Shown one piece after another: positions 41,438 through 50,902 of a stretch of DNA of 64,000 nt; the stretch's first letter is position 1; each line of letters opens with the position of its first letter. The notes under the pieces are model-generated. The model saw nothing but the letters and a program-made list of their open reading frames with translations, had not been told where the DNA came from and searched no databases. Source of the stretch: a virus; the IMG/VR virus record IMGVR_UViG_3300025728_000009, positions 27,286 through 91,285 of that record; one strand, given 5' to 3'. A program made the position numbers and the translations under genes.

Positions 41438-41772
41438 TAATCTTCCTCGGTATAGATGTAGAAAAGATTGTAGTACTGATCAATCGAGTCAGGATAGGTT
41501 TTGTAAGGTTCACTAATAATATCAGCTTTCTCTTCCATCCAGATAAAACCTGTCAACGGGAAGATTGCATAATCTAAAAAGATTGGGTAATTAGGAACTA
41601 AAGCCTCACCTAAAACAATTGGATGGTTGTCAGCATCATACAAATTAATAAAATACAACTTAGACCGTTCATTGTAGATAAACTCAAAGATATATGAGTC
41701 ACCCTGAAAAGCTATGGTGTAAGTATAGTACGGATCAGGGAACAACGACATAGCAACATATTTATCAGCCAT
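41437..41772 (-). CDS. Baseplate plug-like protein (Pam3 gp18-like)
   Basis: A 111-aa protein rich in Tyr and Phe (FQGDSYIFEFIYNERSKLYF). Its size, beta character and place between hub and Dit-like genes resemble the plug protein gp18 of cyanophage Pam3. That comparison is from memory and tentative. Confidence 0.55.
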   Translation of the reverse strand: MADKYVAMSLFPDPYYTYTIAFQGDSYIFEFIYNERSKLYFINLYDADNHPIVLGEALVPNYPIFLDYAIFPLTGFIWMEEKADIISEPYKTYPDSIDQYYNLFYIYTEED

Positions 41773-42550
41773 TCGCTCGTGCCTGCCTTAATGGATCGGT
41801 ATCTTTGGGAGAGTTACCAGTGCCAACATCTTGTGGTGTACTGTCTTGTTTACCCTTAGATGATTTACTTGCAGATTTCTTTGAAATAGAAGCCTGTACA
41901 TCTTTAGGGATAGTTGTTTTCTTCAGGAAAGCAAAAGTAACTTGTTCAAAAGTGATATCACAGTAAAGGCCATAACCGGTGTTAGGATCTTCCTTGAAAG
42001 TGATCTTAGTCATTACAAGATTATTAATAACTTTACGCAGGAGGGTATTATCATATTCAAACAAACGAACAAGTTGAATACTCGGATCAAACTGACCTGT
42101 CTTATCGTTGAAGATTACACCAGCAGTCAGATCAATAAGAGCTTGTCTAATCTGTTCAAGAAGATCTACACGGGCTGAGTCAACAACTACATCAGGACGG
42201 GAATCAGACAAGAATTGTCCAATGCTATCAGGGATGAACCTCTTCAGAACACTTTGATCTGTGGAGTTAACACTAACAGCATCTGGGGCAGGGCCGCTGT
42301 TGTAGGGAGAATTACTTTCCAAATCTTGAATTAGATAAGTCCCGGTACTAATATCCACACCAGTAATCACAGCACCAATTGTAAACACTGGGTTATCTTT
42401 GATGTAGTGGTCTGTGACGTTCCCCCCGGAGTCTATTGGGTGACGGGTGACACTACCCTTATAATTTTGAGTGTAGCTGGAAACCGCATCAAAATAGATG
42501 AAGCCCCCGTTTTCAACAGAGGAGTCACCCCAAGAGATAGCTAGTGACAT
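41765..42550 (-). CDS. Baseplate / Dit-like protein
   Basis: A 261-aa protein, beta-rich until about residue 220, then a Lys/Ser-rich disordered tail (SKKSASKSSKGKQDS). The order tape measure, this gene, plug, hub, spike suggests a distal-tail or hub-wedge adaptor. Assigned by position and general character. Confidence 0.6.
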   Translation of the reverse strand: MSLAISWGDSSVENGGFIYFDAVSSYTQNYKGSVTRHPIDSGGNVTDHYIKDNPVFTIGAVITGVDISTGTYLIQDLESNSPYNSGPAPDAVSVNSTDQSVLKRFIPDSIGQFLSDSRPDVVVDSARVDLLEQIRQALIDLTAGVIFNDKTGQFDPSIQLVRLFEYDNTLLRKVINNLVMTKITFKEDPNTGYGLYCDITFEQVTFAFLKKTTIPKDVQASISKKSASKSSKGKQDSTPQDVGTGNSPKDTDPLRQARANG

Positions 42551-42559
42551 GGATGCTCC

Positions 42560-44392
42560 TTATTGTTTAACTGGGAATTGTACTTGAGCTTGTTCAAACA
42601 AACCTACAACCAGCCCCCTGAATTCATTAGCCAATGCATCAGCCTGACCCTCAACGTCTAGTTGTGCCATTGTTACAGGATCAATATTTAAACCAACTTG
42701 AAATTGGAAGGTTTGAGCAATATCTTTTAGTTGTTGTTCGTCAGCAACAGACTGAGCACCACGAGCATATTCATTAGACACATAGTCTTTGTATTGATTG
42801 GACTCATCTACACTAAAAGGAGCTGAGACATACGCACTTGCACCGGCAATGCTTCCCGCTAAGCCGTAAGCAAAATTACTGAAAGGCCCAGTGCCACGAT
42901 TTGCAATGTCCATTTGGACAATATCAGCACTTGCGGAAGCATTGTCATTCCACTGTTTAAAGCTAGCAACGGCATTCATGATACCAGCAATTTCTCTGGT
43001 AGTGGCTTCGACGGTCGGTAGAAAATTACCAAATGCATCCGAAGGCTTGATTGCCATGATTTGATCCCAAAGGATCTTAATATCTTGCCAGTCTTTTACA
43101 AGTTGTCCGGTTTTATCTACACCAAGCCAATCACCAATAAGACTATCTTTCCCTTCAAGTGCACGAACAAACGATTGGGGCCAAAGAAGTAAGTCATCCG
43201 CGTATTTAGTGGCCTCATTAAAGCCTTCAGACAACACCCTTACCAAGTCACCGCTTTCACTTAGTCCGCTGTTTAAGGTGCGGAATATGCGGGCAAAACC
43301 CTCTTCTACGCCTGAATTAGAGGCAAGAACTGCCATGTCATTTACAGAGTTTTGATAACGGGCTTGTTCAGCTTGAGATGCTTGAGATGCAGTGCCTAAA
43401 GCACCGCCTTGATTAGCTCTTTGTGATGCAGCAGCACCTGCATATGTCAGAATATCACTTGTGACCTTACCTTTTTTCATGTCAGCCAAGAGCTGTTGAA
43501 TAGCATCAGCGCCAGTTTTATTACCGCCAAGCTTAGCTTGATATGCCTGAGCAAACAGTGCTGTACCACCCGGAAGTGCCTCGGCAATTTGACCGGTAAG
43601 TTCCTCAGACATCAACTTACCTTTACCTGCCACTTGGGACAAAGCACGGAATAAACGATTTTGAGTAGTCTTGTCTAGTTTATTAACTCGGGCAAGTTCA
43701 GCAAAGCCACTAAATACTTTCTGGCTCTCTTTTAATCCAATACCTGAACCAGTAAGACCAGAGATTAGTTTGTTGTAGTCTTGACTTGCGTCGAGGAAGT
43801 TGAAACCTACGCGCTGTCCCTCCGATCTAAGGTATTGAAAAGATTCTTTACCTTGCTCTGGTGTACCTCCCGCTTGTTGAACTACAGCAGAAGATTGCAG
43901 CTGGGCACTAACTACTTCTTGGTTTCTTCGATTTAAAGCACTAAGGCCATATCCACCAAAACCTAATGCAAGAGCAGGGCCGTAGAATCCCGAGATACCT
44001 CGACCAATTAAGCCTCCACCTACAGCAGCACCAGTAACATGAGCTGTCTTACTTCCAGTTGGATTAGTACGCTGATTAACATGCATCGGTTGAGCAGATG
44101 CCCTATTCAACGCACTACCAACTGAGCGATTAAGCGCTGCTTGGTTTACAACAAAATTACTCACTTCGAAGACAAGCTTATTACTTGCCATATCCAAAGC
44201 GTTGCCGAGGGCAAAATTAAGCTTCTTCTGATCTACGTTAAAGTTACCGATGTTAAGAACAATTGGTTTATTAGCAAAAGTACCTAACTTCCTCAGCCTG
44301 TTCTCAACATGGTCTAAAGCTTTGTCTGCCTTAGCGACAGAGCTTTTTTCGACCTCTATTCCAAGACTTGCGAAGTAGCGCTGGATCATCAT
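42560..44392 (-). CDS. Tape measure protein
   Basis: A 610-aa mostly helical protein. The centre (GKGKLMSEELTGQIAEALPG) matches the tape-measure N-terminal family, and Ala/Gly-rich segments (GAAVGGGLIGRGISGFYGP) may interact with membrane. At about 1.5 angstrom per residue it predicts a tail near 90 nm. It follows the frameshifted chaperone pair, as in most long-tailed phages. Confidence 0.85.
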   Translation of the reverse strand: MMIQRYFASLGIEVEKSSVAKADKALDHVENRLRKLGTFANKPIVLNIGNFNVDQKKLNFALGNALDMASNKLVFEVSNFVVNQAALNRSVGSALNRASAQPMHVNQRTNPTGSKTAHVTGAAVGGGLIGRGISGFYGPALALGFGGYGLSALNRRNQEVVSAQLQSSAVVQQAGGTPEQGKESFQYLRSEGQRVGFNFLDASQDYNKLISGLTGSGIGLKESQKVFSGFAELARVNKLDKTTQNRLFRALSQVAGKGKLMSEELTGQIAEALPGGTALFAQAYQAKLGGNKTGADAIQQLLADMKKGKVTSDILTYAGAAASQRANQGGALGTASQASQAEQARYQNSVNDMAVLASNSGVEEGFARIFRTLNSGLSESGDLVRVLSEGFNEATKYADDLLLWPQSFVRALEGKDSLIGDWLGVDKTGQLVKDWQDIKILWDQIMAIKPSDAFGNFLPTVEATTREIAGIMNAVASFKQWNDNASASADIVQMDIANRGTGPFSNFAYGLAGSIAGASAYVSAPFSVDESNQYKDYVSNEYARGAQSVADEQQLKDIAQTFQFQVGLNIDPVTMAQLDVEGQADALANEFRGLVVGLFEQAQVQFPVKQ

Positions 44393-44409
44393 TGTAAAAT
44401 ACTACTCCG

Positions 44410-44678
44410 TCATTTCTGTTTATTTTTATCTGCGGCTCTATCTCTGGCTTGCTTCGTAAGGGCATCATGCACATCGAGCATTTCCAACATATCGTAGAGC
44501 TGTTTAGTGCTATACTTCCAACCCATCTCTGCTGCTAATTCAAGACCGCCTTTCTCATGCATTGCAATTCTGTATATCTGCCACGACTGAGAGAAACTAT
44601 CGTTGATTTCTTTTTCTAAAGGACTTGGCTTAATCCCCGATACAGTGGTTACTCTTCTGTATCGGGCGCCTGAAAAAG
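44410..44678 (-). CDS. Second tail assembly chaperone, via -1 frameshift
   Basis: An ORF in the -1 frame relative to the upstream chaperone. It encodes about 75 residues after the stop of that gene (KEINDSFSQSWQIYRIAMHE, ending DRAADKNKQK). There is no start codon upstream of the conserved part. The shared slippery run CTTTTTC (44678-44672) allows the Phe tRNA to slip back on TTT. The fused product 44410-44954 would be the equivalent of lambda gpGT. Confidence 0.6.
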
Positions 44679-44954
44679 TTCTTCGAAGTTGAAGTCCAGC
44701 ACCTCTTTATAAAGTTTATTGAGGTGGGCATAGCGACGAGAGAACTTTACATCAAAGGATTTCTCAGTCATACCAATCGATGGGCAAATGATTTGTTTCA
44801 TTTGACTAAGATCAGCCTTACCACTATCAATTGCTGCTTGATGCTTCTCCATGAACATCAAGCCCAATGTTGCTGGTAAGGCTGTTACAAGATATTCGGT
44901 ATCATCAATTGTCAGAGTTGTTTGTTCTAGAACTTCAAACTTTGGAGCTGCCAT
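44649..44954 (-). CDS. Tail assembly chaperone, gpG-like
   Basis: A 101-aa protein starting MAAPKFEVLEQTTLTIDDTE, located just upstream of the tape measure gene and after the tube genes, the universal position of gpG-type chaperones. It ends APDTEE in frame 0. Coats the tape measure during tail assembly. Confidence 0.75.
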   Translation of the reverse strand: MAAPKFEVLEQTTLTIDDTEYLVTALPATLGLMFMEKHQAAIDSGKADLSQMKQIICPSIGMTEKSFDVKFSRRYAHLNKLYKEVLDFNFEELFQAPDTEE

Positions 44955-44971
44955 TTATTTTATCTCAGAAA

Positions 44972-45469
44972 TTAAAATATGTTGTTGATAAAATTAGTAG
45001 CCTCACTCACCGCACTGTCAAAGAGACTCGTAGACGGACGTGTGTTACCACCAACTTCATATGTATCTGTTGTTTGTGCAAAGATTTCCCAGTTCCTATA
45101 CTCAAAACCACCAGAATAAGTGGTTGTTGGGAAGCCTGTAATGTACGCTTCATTTGTTGAGAATACACTGCCGCCAGAACCATCTTTCAATGTCAGAGCA
45201 ATCCTTGAGGTTCCAGTTTCTTCATCAGCAATAAGGATGGTAGACATCACATCATTACTTGGAGAAAACTGAGCCAAAGAGAACTGAATAGTTGCAGAAG
45301 TATCTCTATTAGGAACCCGTGTGTGTTTACCACGAATACCACGAACAACAGTAAAGGACTTTGCACTTCTGGAGATTGAGATGCTTTGCCAACCGACAAC
45401 TTGATAACCACCAATCGTAAGTTTAACTTCGTTGGGTGAATATGTAGTCACAGTGAATCCATTTGCCAT
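44972..45469 (-). CDS. Tail tube paralogue 3, DUF3277-like
   Basis: A 165-aa protein sharing with its two upstream neighbours an N-terminal YSPNEV, a central FSLAQFSPSNDVM, a LKDGSGG turn and a conserved RNW near the end: the DUF3277-like tail tube pattern. It differs by a longer basic loop and a Cterminal amphipathic helix. It may form a specialised tube segment or initiator ring. Confidence 0.7.
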   Translation of the reverse strand: MANGFTVTTYSPNEVKLTIGGYQVVGWQSISISRSAKSFTVVRGIRGKHTRVPNRDTSATIQFSLAQFSPSNDVMSTILIADEETGTSRIALTLKDGSGGSVFSTNEAYITGFPTTTYSGGFEYRNWEIFAQTTDTYEVGGNTRPSTSLFDSAVSEATNFINNIF

Positions 45470-45972
45470 CAGATAATTCCCTCTAGAATTGGTAAAGCAC
45501 CCGTGGCAATGTTAATCAAGTCTTGCAGAATACTTTGTTCATCTGCGTTGCTGCCAATATTGATAACCGCTTGAGAAGAGCGTAATACCCAAACTCGGGT
45601 ATCAACAGAAGCACTTTTAGAAAGAGTTGGAAGTTGTTCAATCCAAGTAGTGGTTGAGAAGAACAAATCACTACCGGAAGAATCTTTGATTAGGAGATTG
45701 AATTTCCCACGCTGACTAATCTCATCAAGCTGCCAAAACTTAGTCAGTACATCATTTGAGAAAGATCCACAATGAAGTGTCAAAGTAATTGTATATGTCT
45801 GGTCACTTTGATAAAGCCTGCCCATCTGCCCATCTGCTGTTTTGATGGATGTAAAAGGCATCATATCTTTATTAATAGATATGAAAGTTCCATCTACAAA
45901 CCCTTCAACAGCTAATATGCCGCCAATAAGGCAGGTTACTTCATCAGGAGCATAGTTGAATATTCCGGCCAT
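45469..45972 (-). CDS. Tail tube paralogue 2, DUF3277-like
   Basis: A 167-aa paralogue (YAPDEVTCLIGGILAVEGFV, LTLHCGSFSNDVLTKF, IKDSSGSDLFFST). Start abuts the 45972 end with AAGGAGCTTTT upstream. It is more divergent in the central loop than its neighbours. Confidence 0.7.
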   Translation of the reverse strand: MAGIFNYAPDEVTCLIGGILAVEGFVDGTFISINKDMMPFTSIKTADGQMGRLYQSDQTYTITLTLHCGSFSNDVLTKFWQLDEISQRGKFNLLIKDSSGSDLFFSTTTWIEQLPTLSKSASVDTRVWVLRSSQAVINIGSNADEQSILQDLINIATGALPILEGII

Positions 45973-46026
45973 AAAAGCTCCTTAATAAAAGGAGGGGACA
46001 AAAGTCCCCGCACAGTTATGGTTAAA

Positions 46027-46557
46027 TCAGACGTTCAGTTTCCAACGGTCTGGAACATCACCACCTGCTGCTTCAACAGCAGCAACTTCTGAATCACTAA
46101 GTGGGATATTACCGCCGATGAACAAGTCACTACCAAACAGGTAAATTGCCCAATCACGAGTACTAGTATCAGAAGCAAACTGGACTGCTGGCGGTGCAAC
46201 AATAATTGCGGTATTGGAACTGGCAACAGTCATACCGCTAGGATCTTTCAGGGTACAATTAAATACCCAATCGTTATTAGTAGTGTTAGCATCCGCAAGT
46301 TGTAGTTGCTGAAGTACTGTATTACTTGGGGAATACTGGTGAAGTGTAATAGTTACGTTCATTCCAGTATTGCGGCGGCGGACCCGACCAAAGGCTGCTT
46401 GCCCAATACCTTGATATGGAATCGAACTCGGCTGCAATCTATCCATACTTACAAAAGTTCCATCAGCGAACCCCGTTACAGTATGGACGAAATCACCTTT
46501 TGAAATTACAATCGTAAAGTCGTCAGGTGAGTAGCTCCCGATAAAATTATCTGCCAT
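46027..46557 (-). CDS. Tail tube protein 1, DUF3277-like
   Basis: A 176-aa protein (YSPDDFTIVISKGDFVHTVT, ITLHQYSPSNTVLQQL, LKDPSGMTVASSN, TRDWAIYLFG). Closest to the usual tail tube position after the sheath, though an HNH gene separates them. Probably the main tube subunit. Confidence 0.75.
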   Translation of the reverse strand: MADNFIGSYSPDDFTIVISKGDFVHTVTGFADGTFVSMDRLQPSSIPYQGIGQAAFGRVRRRNTGMNVTITLHQYSPSNTVLQQLQLADANTTNNDWVFNCTLKDPSGMTVASSNTAIIVAPPAVQFASDTSTRDWAIYLFGSDLFIGGNIPLSDSEVAAVEAAGGDVPDRWKLNV

Positions 46558-46565
46558 AGTTACCT

Positions 46566-47492
46566 CTAAGTTGTTTGGGAATCATCCCTTGTCGTTTTGT
46601 TGGGGCGATCCCCGTATATCTCTTCAGAAACATTATCGTATGCAAGGGCTGCTTCTAACTCTGTTTCAAATCTTTTCTGTAGGTACACGATACCATTACG
46701 GTTAATTCGGGCCATCCACTTATCACGCTCTTTATCATAATAAACGCCCTTATAGATTGATGTACAATCTTGAGGTTTAGATTTATTATGATTACCTATA
46801 TCTCGATTAACCCAACGACAATTATCTTTGCAGTAATTACCATCAAAGTCTATACGGTCAATATCAGCACCTTCAAACCAACCTTCAGACATGTCCAACC
46901 AGAAACCTTCAAAAGTCTCCCAATCTATGGGGTAAGAAATCCCACGTTCTCCATACCTATTCCATCGAGAATTGTTTGGGTTGGTGCATCTGTCCTTAAG
47001 TCCCTGCCAAGAGTAGTAGGCTCCTGTACCAGACATTCCGTGAGTAGTCACCAGACCGGAAACTATCTCTTTTTGCAGGCAACCGCACGATTTGGTATTT
47101 CCAGAAACCAATGCCTGTTGTCTTACGCTGAACTGTGAGGACTCCCCGCAAGAACAGATAACCAGAGTCATGTTCCTTGGTGTCTTGCCATTCTCATAGA
47201 ACATGCCGAGATTTTCCAAAACCTCCAACCTACCGTATACATCCCCAACACTCAAATCATTAGTATTTTTAAGTTTTGTCATTTCCCGCTGGTAACAACC
47301 ACAGGAGAAACTAGGTTTAGTTGGGGAGGTTAGAGCTGCGGCCCTGAGAACAGATATGGTTCCGCAATCACAGGTGCACTCTACGAACTTTGCTTTTGAC
47401 CCGTTGGGAAAAGTTTTGTAGAAAACATCTGAGGTAACTTCCCACCTATTGTACTTGTCACCTATATTAATTTGGATAGCTTTAGTTGACAT
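46566..47492 (-). CDS. HNH homing endonuclease with AP2-like domain
   Basis: A 308-aa protein with two N-terminal Cys modules (CTCDCG...SCGC and CSCGESS...SCGC), an HNH-like core (RWNRYGERGISYP, IDRIDFDGNY, NCRWVN) and a C-terminal AP2-like part (SIYKGVYYDKERDKWMARIN). It lies between the sheath and tube genes with its own promoter (47525-47553). It is a free-standing mobile element related to the genes at 12027 and 58462, with one additional zinc module. Confidence 0.8.
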   Translation of the reverse strand: MSTKAIQINIGDKYNRWEVTSDVFYKTFPNGSKAKFVECTCDCGTISVLRAAALTSPTKPSFSCGCYQREMTKLKNTNDLSVGDVYGRLEVLENLGMFYENGKTPRNMTLVICSCGESSQFSVRQQALVSGNTKSCGCLQKEIVSGLVTTHGMSGTGAYYSWQGLKDRCTNPNNSRWNRYGERGISYPIDWETFEGFWLDMSEGWFEGADIDRIDFDGNYCKDNCRWVNRDIGNHNKSKPQDCTSIYKGVYYDKERDKWMARINRNGIVYLQKRFETELEAALAYDNVSEEIYGDRPNKTTRDDSQTT

Positions 47493-47524
47493 CTTATTTC
47501 ACCTACTCTATTAGTTGAGTATTA

Positions 47525-47553
47525 AGTTTAACACTCCTAAGCGTAGATGTCAA
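47525..47553 (-). promoter_or_regulatory. Promoter of HNH endonuclease gene
   Basis: TTGACA (47553-47548), 17 nt, TAAACT (47530-47525) on the minus strand, identical in hexamers and spacing to the promoter before the RNA ligase. It lies downstream of the sheath gene stop and upstream of the endonuclease start. Confidence 0.65.
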
Positions 47554-47576
47554 CACTCCAAGCTATCCTTTTATAG

Positions 47577-48857
47577 TCAAACTGACAAGAACCCGTTGAT
47601 CAAAATGCGTCTAATACTTCCCGCCAAACGAGCACGGAACACAAATACACCAGCAGTACGTTGAGCACGAAGAGTAGGACTAATGGTGCTTACATCCGGG
47701 GTAGTGACGCTCCATCCGCGATCAATCAAGCCATTAGCTTCCGCTTGCGAGAGTACAGAACGAATTTCATTTTCGATAATGGCCAGCCCCGGATTTGTCA
47801 TCGGAACTTTCAAGCTATTAATCAAGCGAAAATAAACACCTTCTTGTAAGCGCGCATAAAGCCAGTCGATACCCACAATCTCATCAATTGGTGAACCGCC
47901 GAAAGTGTCACCGTCTTGGAAGATATTCACACCAGCAACAGTAGTGTACATGTTGCAATTCTTATTGCGAAGATTAACACGCTGGGTGTCAGTAAGGTTA
48001 CTTACAGTTACACCTACAGCACGCTTGAAGTCCCAATCGTTGCTACCCGGAGTGTATGGAAGTTGAGAACCCATCCAAGCAGCTTCAGGGAATTCTGTAT
48101 CAGCAGTTGGCAGATAAATACCATAAGTGCGGTCAGCAGTTTTAGCATTAAGTTTGTAGGCAATATCAGTGATACCAGTAGTAGGCGCTACAGTATCAGC
48201 AGTCGAGGTGCCATACAGCTTACGACGTGCGTTAATAGCATCACTCAGGGCTTCTACATCAGCAGAAACATGAGTCTCAGATACAATACCATACCAAGTG
48301 TTATTCTCTTGCTCTACAGCTTCAAGGGCTTCAACCCAATCTTCAGTAACAGTGTTGACACCAACAAGGTTAGTGGAAGCTACTACACTCCAAGGACTAC
48401 CAAGCACGGTGGTAGTCAGGATCAGAGTGGTGGTGCCAGTTACGGTAATGCCTACAGGAGAACCGATAGCTGCTTTCAGGCCAGTTACAATAGTAGTAGC
48501 AGTAGCGCCTGCACCAGAGGTAAAGGTAAAAGGAACACCATTCAATGTGACCGAATATAAAGTGTTATCAGCAACAGTTGGGGTGAAGGTTACAGCATCT
48601 ACTTGGCGGCGGCCTACAACAATAGAAGGAGGCACAGCACCAACGGACGATTGACCAAAGAGCTTGGTTGCAATCTTATGAACGTTACTAGTGGACGCAA
48701 AGTCATCACCTACAGCCGTAATGTCGGTATAGGTACGAGTACGTTCAGAGAAATTTGTAAAGGTTGCCAGAACCAACGGAATCTGGAAACTTGCGGTGGC
48801 TACAGCAGTAGACTCGCGGGTAATCGTAATAGAAACGATTTGATCAAGTTCGCTCAC
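47577..48857 (-). CDS. Tail sheath protein, DUF3383-like
   Basis: A 426-aa protein beginning MSELDQIVSITITRESTAVA. The N-terminal part and the segment FTNFSERTRTYTDITAVGDD match the DUF3383 sheath family of contractile phages. The C-terminus (LAGSIRRILINGFLSV) is typical of the strand exchanged between sheath subunits. Confidence 0.85.
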   Translation of the reverse strand: MSELDQIVSITITRESTAVATASFQIPLVLATFTNFSERTRTYTDITAVGDDFASTSNVHKIATKLFGQSSVGAVPPSIVVGRRQVDAVTFTPTVADNTLYSVTLNGVPFTFTSGAGATATTIVTGLKAAIGSPVGITVTGTTTLILTTTVLGSPWSVVASTNLVGVNTVTEDWVEALEAVEQENNTWYGIVSETHVSADVEALSDAINARRKLYGTSTADTVAPTTGITDIAYKLNAKTADRTYGIYLPTADTEFPEAAWMGSQLPYTPGSNDWDFKRAVGVTVSNLTDTQRVNLRNKNCNMYTTVAGVNIFQDGDTFGGSPIDEIVGIDWLYARLQEGVYFRLINSLKVPMTNPGLAIIENEIRSVLSQAEANGLIDRGWSVTTPDVSTISPTLRAQRTAGVFVFRARLAGSIRRILINGFLSV

Positions 48858-48933
48858 AGGCTCACCTCTTTGTAATTAAAAGACATTCGTTAATCCTTAT
48901 TTTGTTGTTTAACTGCGGCATACGAATGCCTTC

Positions 48934-49530
48934 TTACGGAATTATGATACCTTCAGGAACTGTAAAAACTCCTGTTTGTTCTGAATCTACTATTACAGAC
49001 TCCACCCAATCAACAAGTTGTATCGTCTGAACAATATAATTAAACGTCACATCCATATTGTGATATTCAACCCACTTAGTATCTCTCTTTTGCGGAGCCC
49101 TACGTATTTGACTCTTACGCATTAGCCCCAACTTGTTCTTCTTAAGTTCTTCAAGAGATACTGGATTGTTGTTAATTCTTTGTGTAAAGCTTTGAGCCAT
49201 GTCACCAGACAAACTACCAATAAAACTCATCTGCACTAAGATTTCATAACAGACTTGAACAGGCAGGAAGTAGCCCGTACTCTCACTAAAGTGAAGTCCC
49301 CATTGCTGATCAAAACCAAAGGCTTCTGGTGCAGTTGAGATGCTTGCAAGAGTGGATGTACTGTGATGGCCAATTTGGTTAATGCTGAGAATATTGATTA
49401 CAGCGTAACTTTCTGCTGGTTCAGTACCCCCAGAATTACTGAAGATCACAGGTGCAGTAGGAAACTCACTTAGGGAAGCTAATGCTGCTGTTCGTATTGC
49501 TTTTCTGACATCGCTGTACGTTCCTGCCAT
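48934..49530 (-). CDS. Neck/tail terminator protein, LIC_12616-like
   Basis: A 198-aa protein with VRKAIRTAALASLSEFPTAP at the N-terminus and a region (CYEILVQMSFIGSLSGDMAQ) like the neck terminator gp12-like family. Position between neck and sheath genes supports a terminator ring that joins tail to head. Confidence 0.65.
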   Translation of the reverse strand: MAGTYSDVRKAIRTAALASLSEFPTAPVIFSNSGGTEPAESYAVINILSINQIGHHSTSTLASISTAPEAFGFDQQWGLHFSESTGYFLPVQVCYEILVQMSFIGSLSGDMAQSFTQRINNNPVSLEELKKNKLGLMRKSQIRRAPQKRDTKWVEYHNMDVTFNYIVQTIQLVDWVESVIVDSEQTGVFTVPEGIIIP

Positions 49531-50033
49531 TAATTAGCTCCTTTCTTTTCTACTTTAGCTGTCACGTTAGCAATCAGCTCGCTGGAGTTAACCAATGGGT
49601 CATCGAAACCTTTAAGCTCAACTGTGAGTGGTGCGTTAGGTGGTGTATCCCAATCAAGCATTACTTTACGAAGTGTGCGTTCAAAGTTATTGGTGGTTTT
49701 CTGCATAGCTGTTAGGACAGATTCACCCTTGAGTACAGCAACCACCATATCCTTGAAATCATCCTTGTTAGCACCAGCTTTGAATGCGCCGGGAAGACCC
49801 ACTGTCATGAAGGGTCGTGGAGGAGTAATTGCACCGGGAACTAGAGAGTTACTTCCATTGATATGACCCTCGTTGTTCCACTGAGCAACCTGAGCCATCT
49901 TTAGGTTATCGTTGTCAGTACCATATTGATTCTCTTCAAACCAGCCTAATTGAACTTCGTGAGATTCTGCTTTAAGGAAATTCTTTTTAAGTTTCTCCCA
50001 GCCAGATTTATCAACCTTAAGTTTAAAGGACAT
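49530..50033 (-). CDS. Head-tail joining protein, HK97 gp10-like
   Basis: A 167-aa protein starting MSFKLKVDKSGWEKLKKNFL. GWFEENQYGT, VAQWNNEGH and PPRPFMTVGLPGAF are typical of this neck family. I chose the ATG at 50033 behind AAAGGATG rather than a start at 50087 that overlaps the previous gene. Confidence 0.75.
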   Translation of the reverse strand: MSFKLKVDKSGWEKLKKNFLKAESHEVQLGWFEENQYGTDNDNLKMAQVAQWNNEGHINGSNSLVPGAITPPRPFMTVGLPGAFKAGANKDDFKDMVVAVLKGESVLTAMQKTTNNFERTLRKVMLDWDTPPNAPLTVELKGFDDPLVNSSELIANVTAKVEKKGAN

Positions 50034-50044
50034 TTGCACATCCT

Positions 50045-50431
50045 TTAGTTTGGGGTGAGGCTTTCGCGAGCAGCCCAACCCTTCCAATGATCAATACACG
50101 AATCCTTAAACCTATAAGTCTTCATGATTTTGAAAGTATATGGAACACCTTCAATGATAGAGTCCCACTGAAATTCATCGGCATCAAACCCAGCCGATCC
50201 CTCAACTTGAGAGCGTAAGTTGTGAGTGTTGCAGTAAACTTTAAGCCACTCTCTGGAACGATCTGATTCTGGGAACTGTAGAAGCTCAAAAGGTTTTACT
50301 GGTTGGACTTTTAGTCCGGCAGTAAATGTCTCTGTAGTTCCTTCTACCCAATCTCCGTCTACAAAGGAGCCAGCACTTCTGCGAGTGATTTCTACATCAG
50401 TAAACTTAATAAGGTTAAATTTTAAAGCCAT
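50045..50431 (-). CDS. Head closure-like protein
   Basis: A 128-aa beta-rich protein (DVEITRRSAGSFVDGDWVEG near the N-terminus). It is located between the adaptor and joining genes, where head-closure (stopper) proteins usually lie. Assigned mainly by position. Confidence 0.6.
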   Translation of the reverse strand: MALKFNLIKFTDVEITRRSAGSFVDGDWVEGTTETFTAGLKVQPVKPFELLQFPESDRSREWLKVYCNTHNLRSQVEGSAGFDADEFQWDSIIEGVPYTFKIMKTYRFKDSCIDHWKGWAARESLTPN

Positions 50432-50443
50432 AACTTAACCTCA

Positions 50444-50902
50444 TCAGATTACAATAAATTCAATGCCGAAAGTGTCTGAACAACCGCAACCTTCGTGACA
50501 TTTATTATCCCAATCACAAGTTTTAATTTGCGTTAGTTTAGGACGGACATTATCTGGATTGCTGTTGTTGGCACATACTTCAGACCACGAAATACCACCA
50601 GCCCATGGCATCATGCCATTAGGAAGGTTAATTATTGGGTTATCAATAACATTCTTAAGAGCTGCGAGATACTGAGTAGACAGGGAATTCCATATTTCCT
50701 CATCACCAACTCTTTCGCGAGTATTGTAGCCAGCAAGTTGAAAGCTAGCACTAATAGCAGCCATCCTAGCAGCCAGTTGTACGTTTCCATTATTCTGATC
50801 AAGGAAGAATTGAATCTCATCGTCCGTAAATAGCATATAAAAGGGTGATGTGGGCGTATCACCGATCAAAAGCCTAACCTGTTCGACAGGCGTCAAAGCC
50901 AT
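50444..50902 (-). CDS. Head-tail adaptor protein
   Basis: A 152-aa protein starting MALTPVEQVRLLIGDTPTSP. LFTDDEIQFFLDQNNGNVQL and AARMAAISAS are typical of gp6-like adaptors that sit on the portal. The C-terminus has a Cys cluster (CDWDNKCHEGCGCSD), an unusual addition that could bind metal. I took the ATG at 50902 behind GGAGAAATACT. The start region overlaps a LAGLIDADG gene by 29 nt. Confidence 0.7.
   Translation of the reverse strand: MALTPVEQVRLLIGDTPTSPFYMLFTDDEIQFFLDQNNGNVQLAARMAAISASFQLAGYNTRERVGDEEIWNSLSTQYLAALKNVIDNPIINLPNGMMPWAGGISWSEVCANNSNPDNVRPKLTQIKTCDWDNKCHEGCGCSDTFGIEFIVI

Noticed and set aside
47916-48560. 214-aa plus-strand frame
   Set aside because: Antisense to the tail sheath gene, without a ribosome site or motif.
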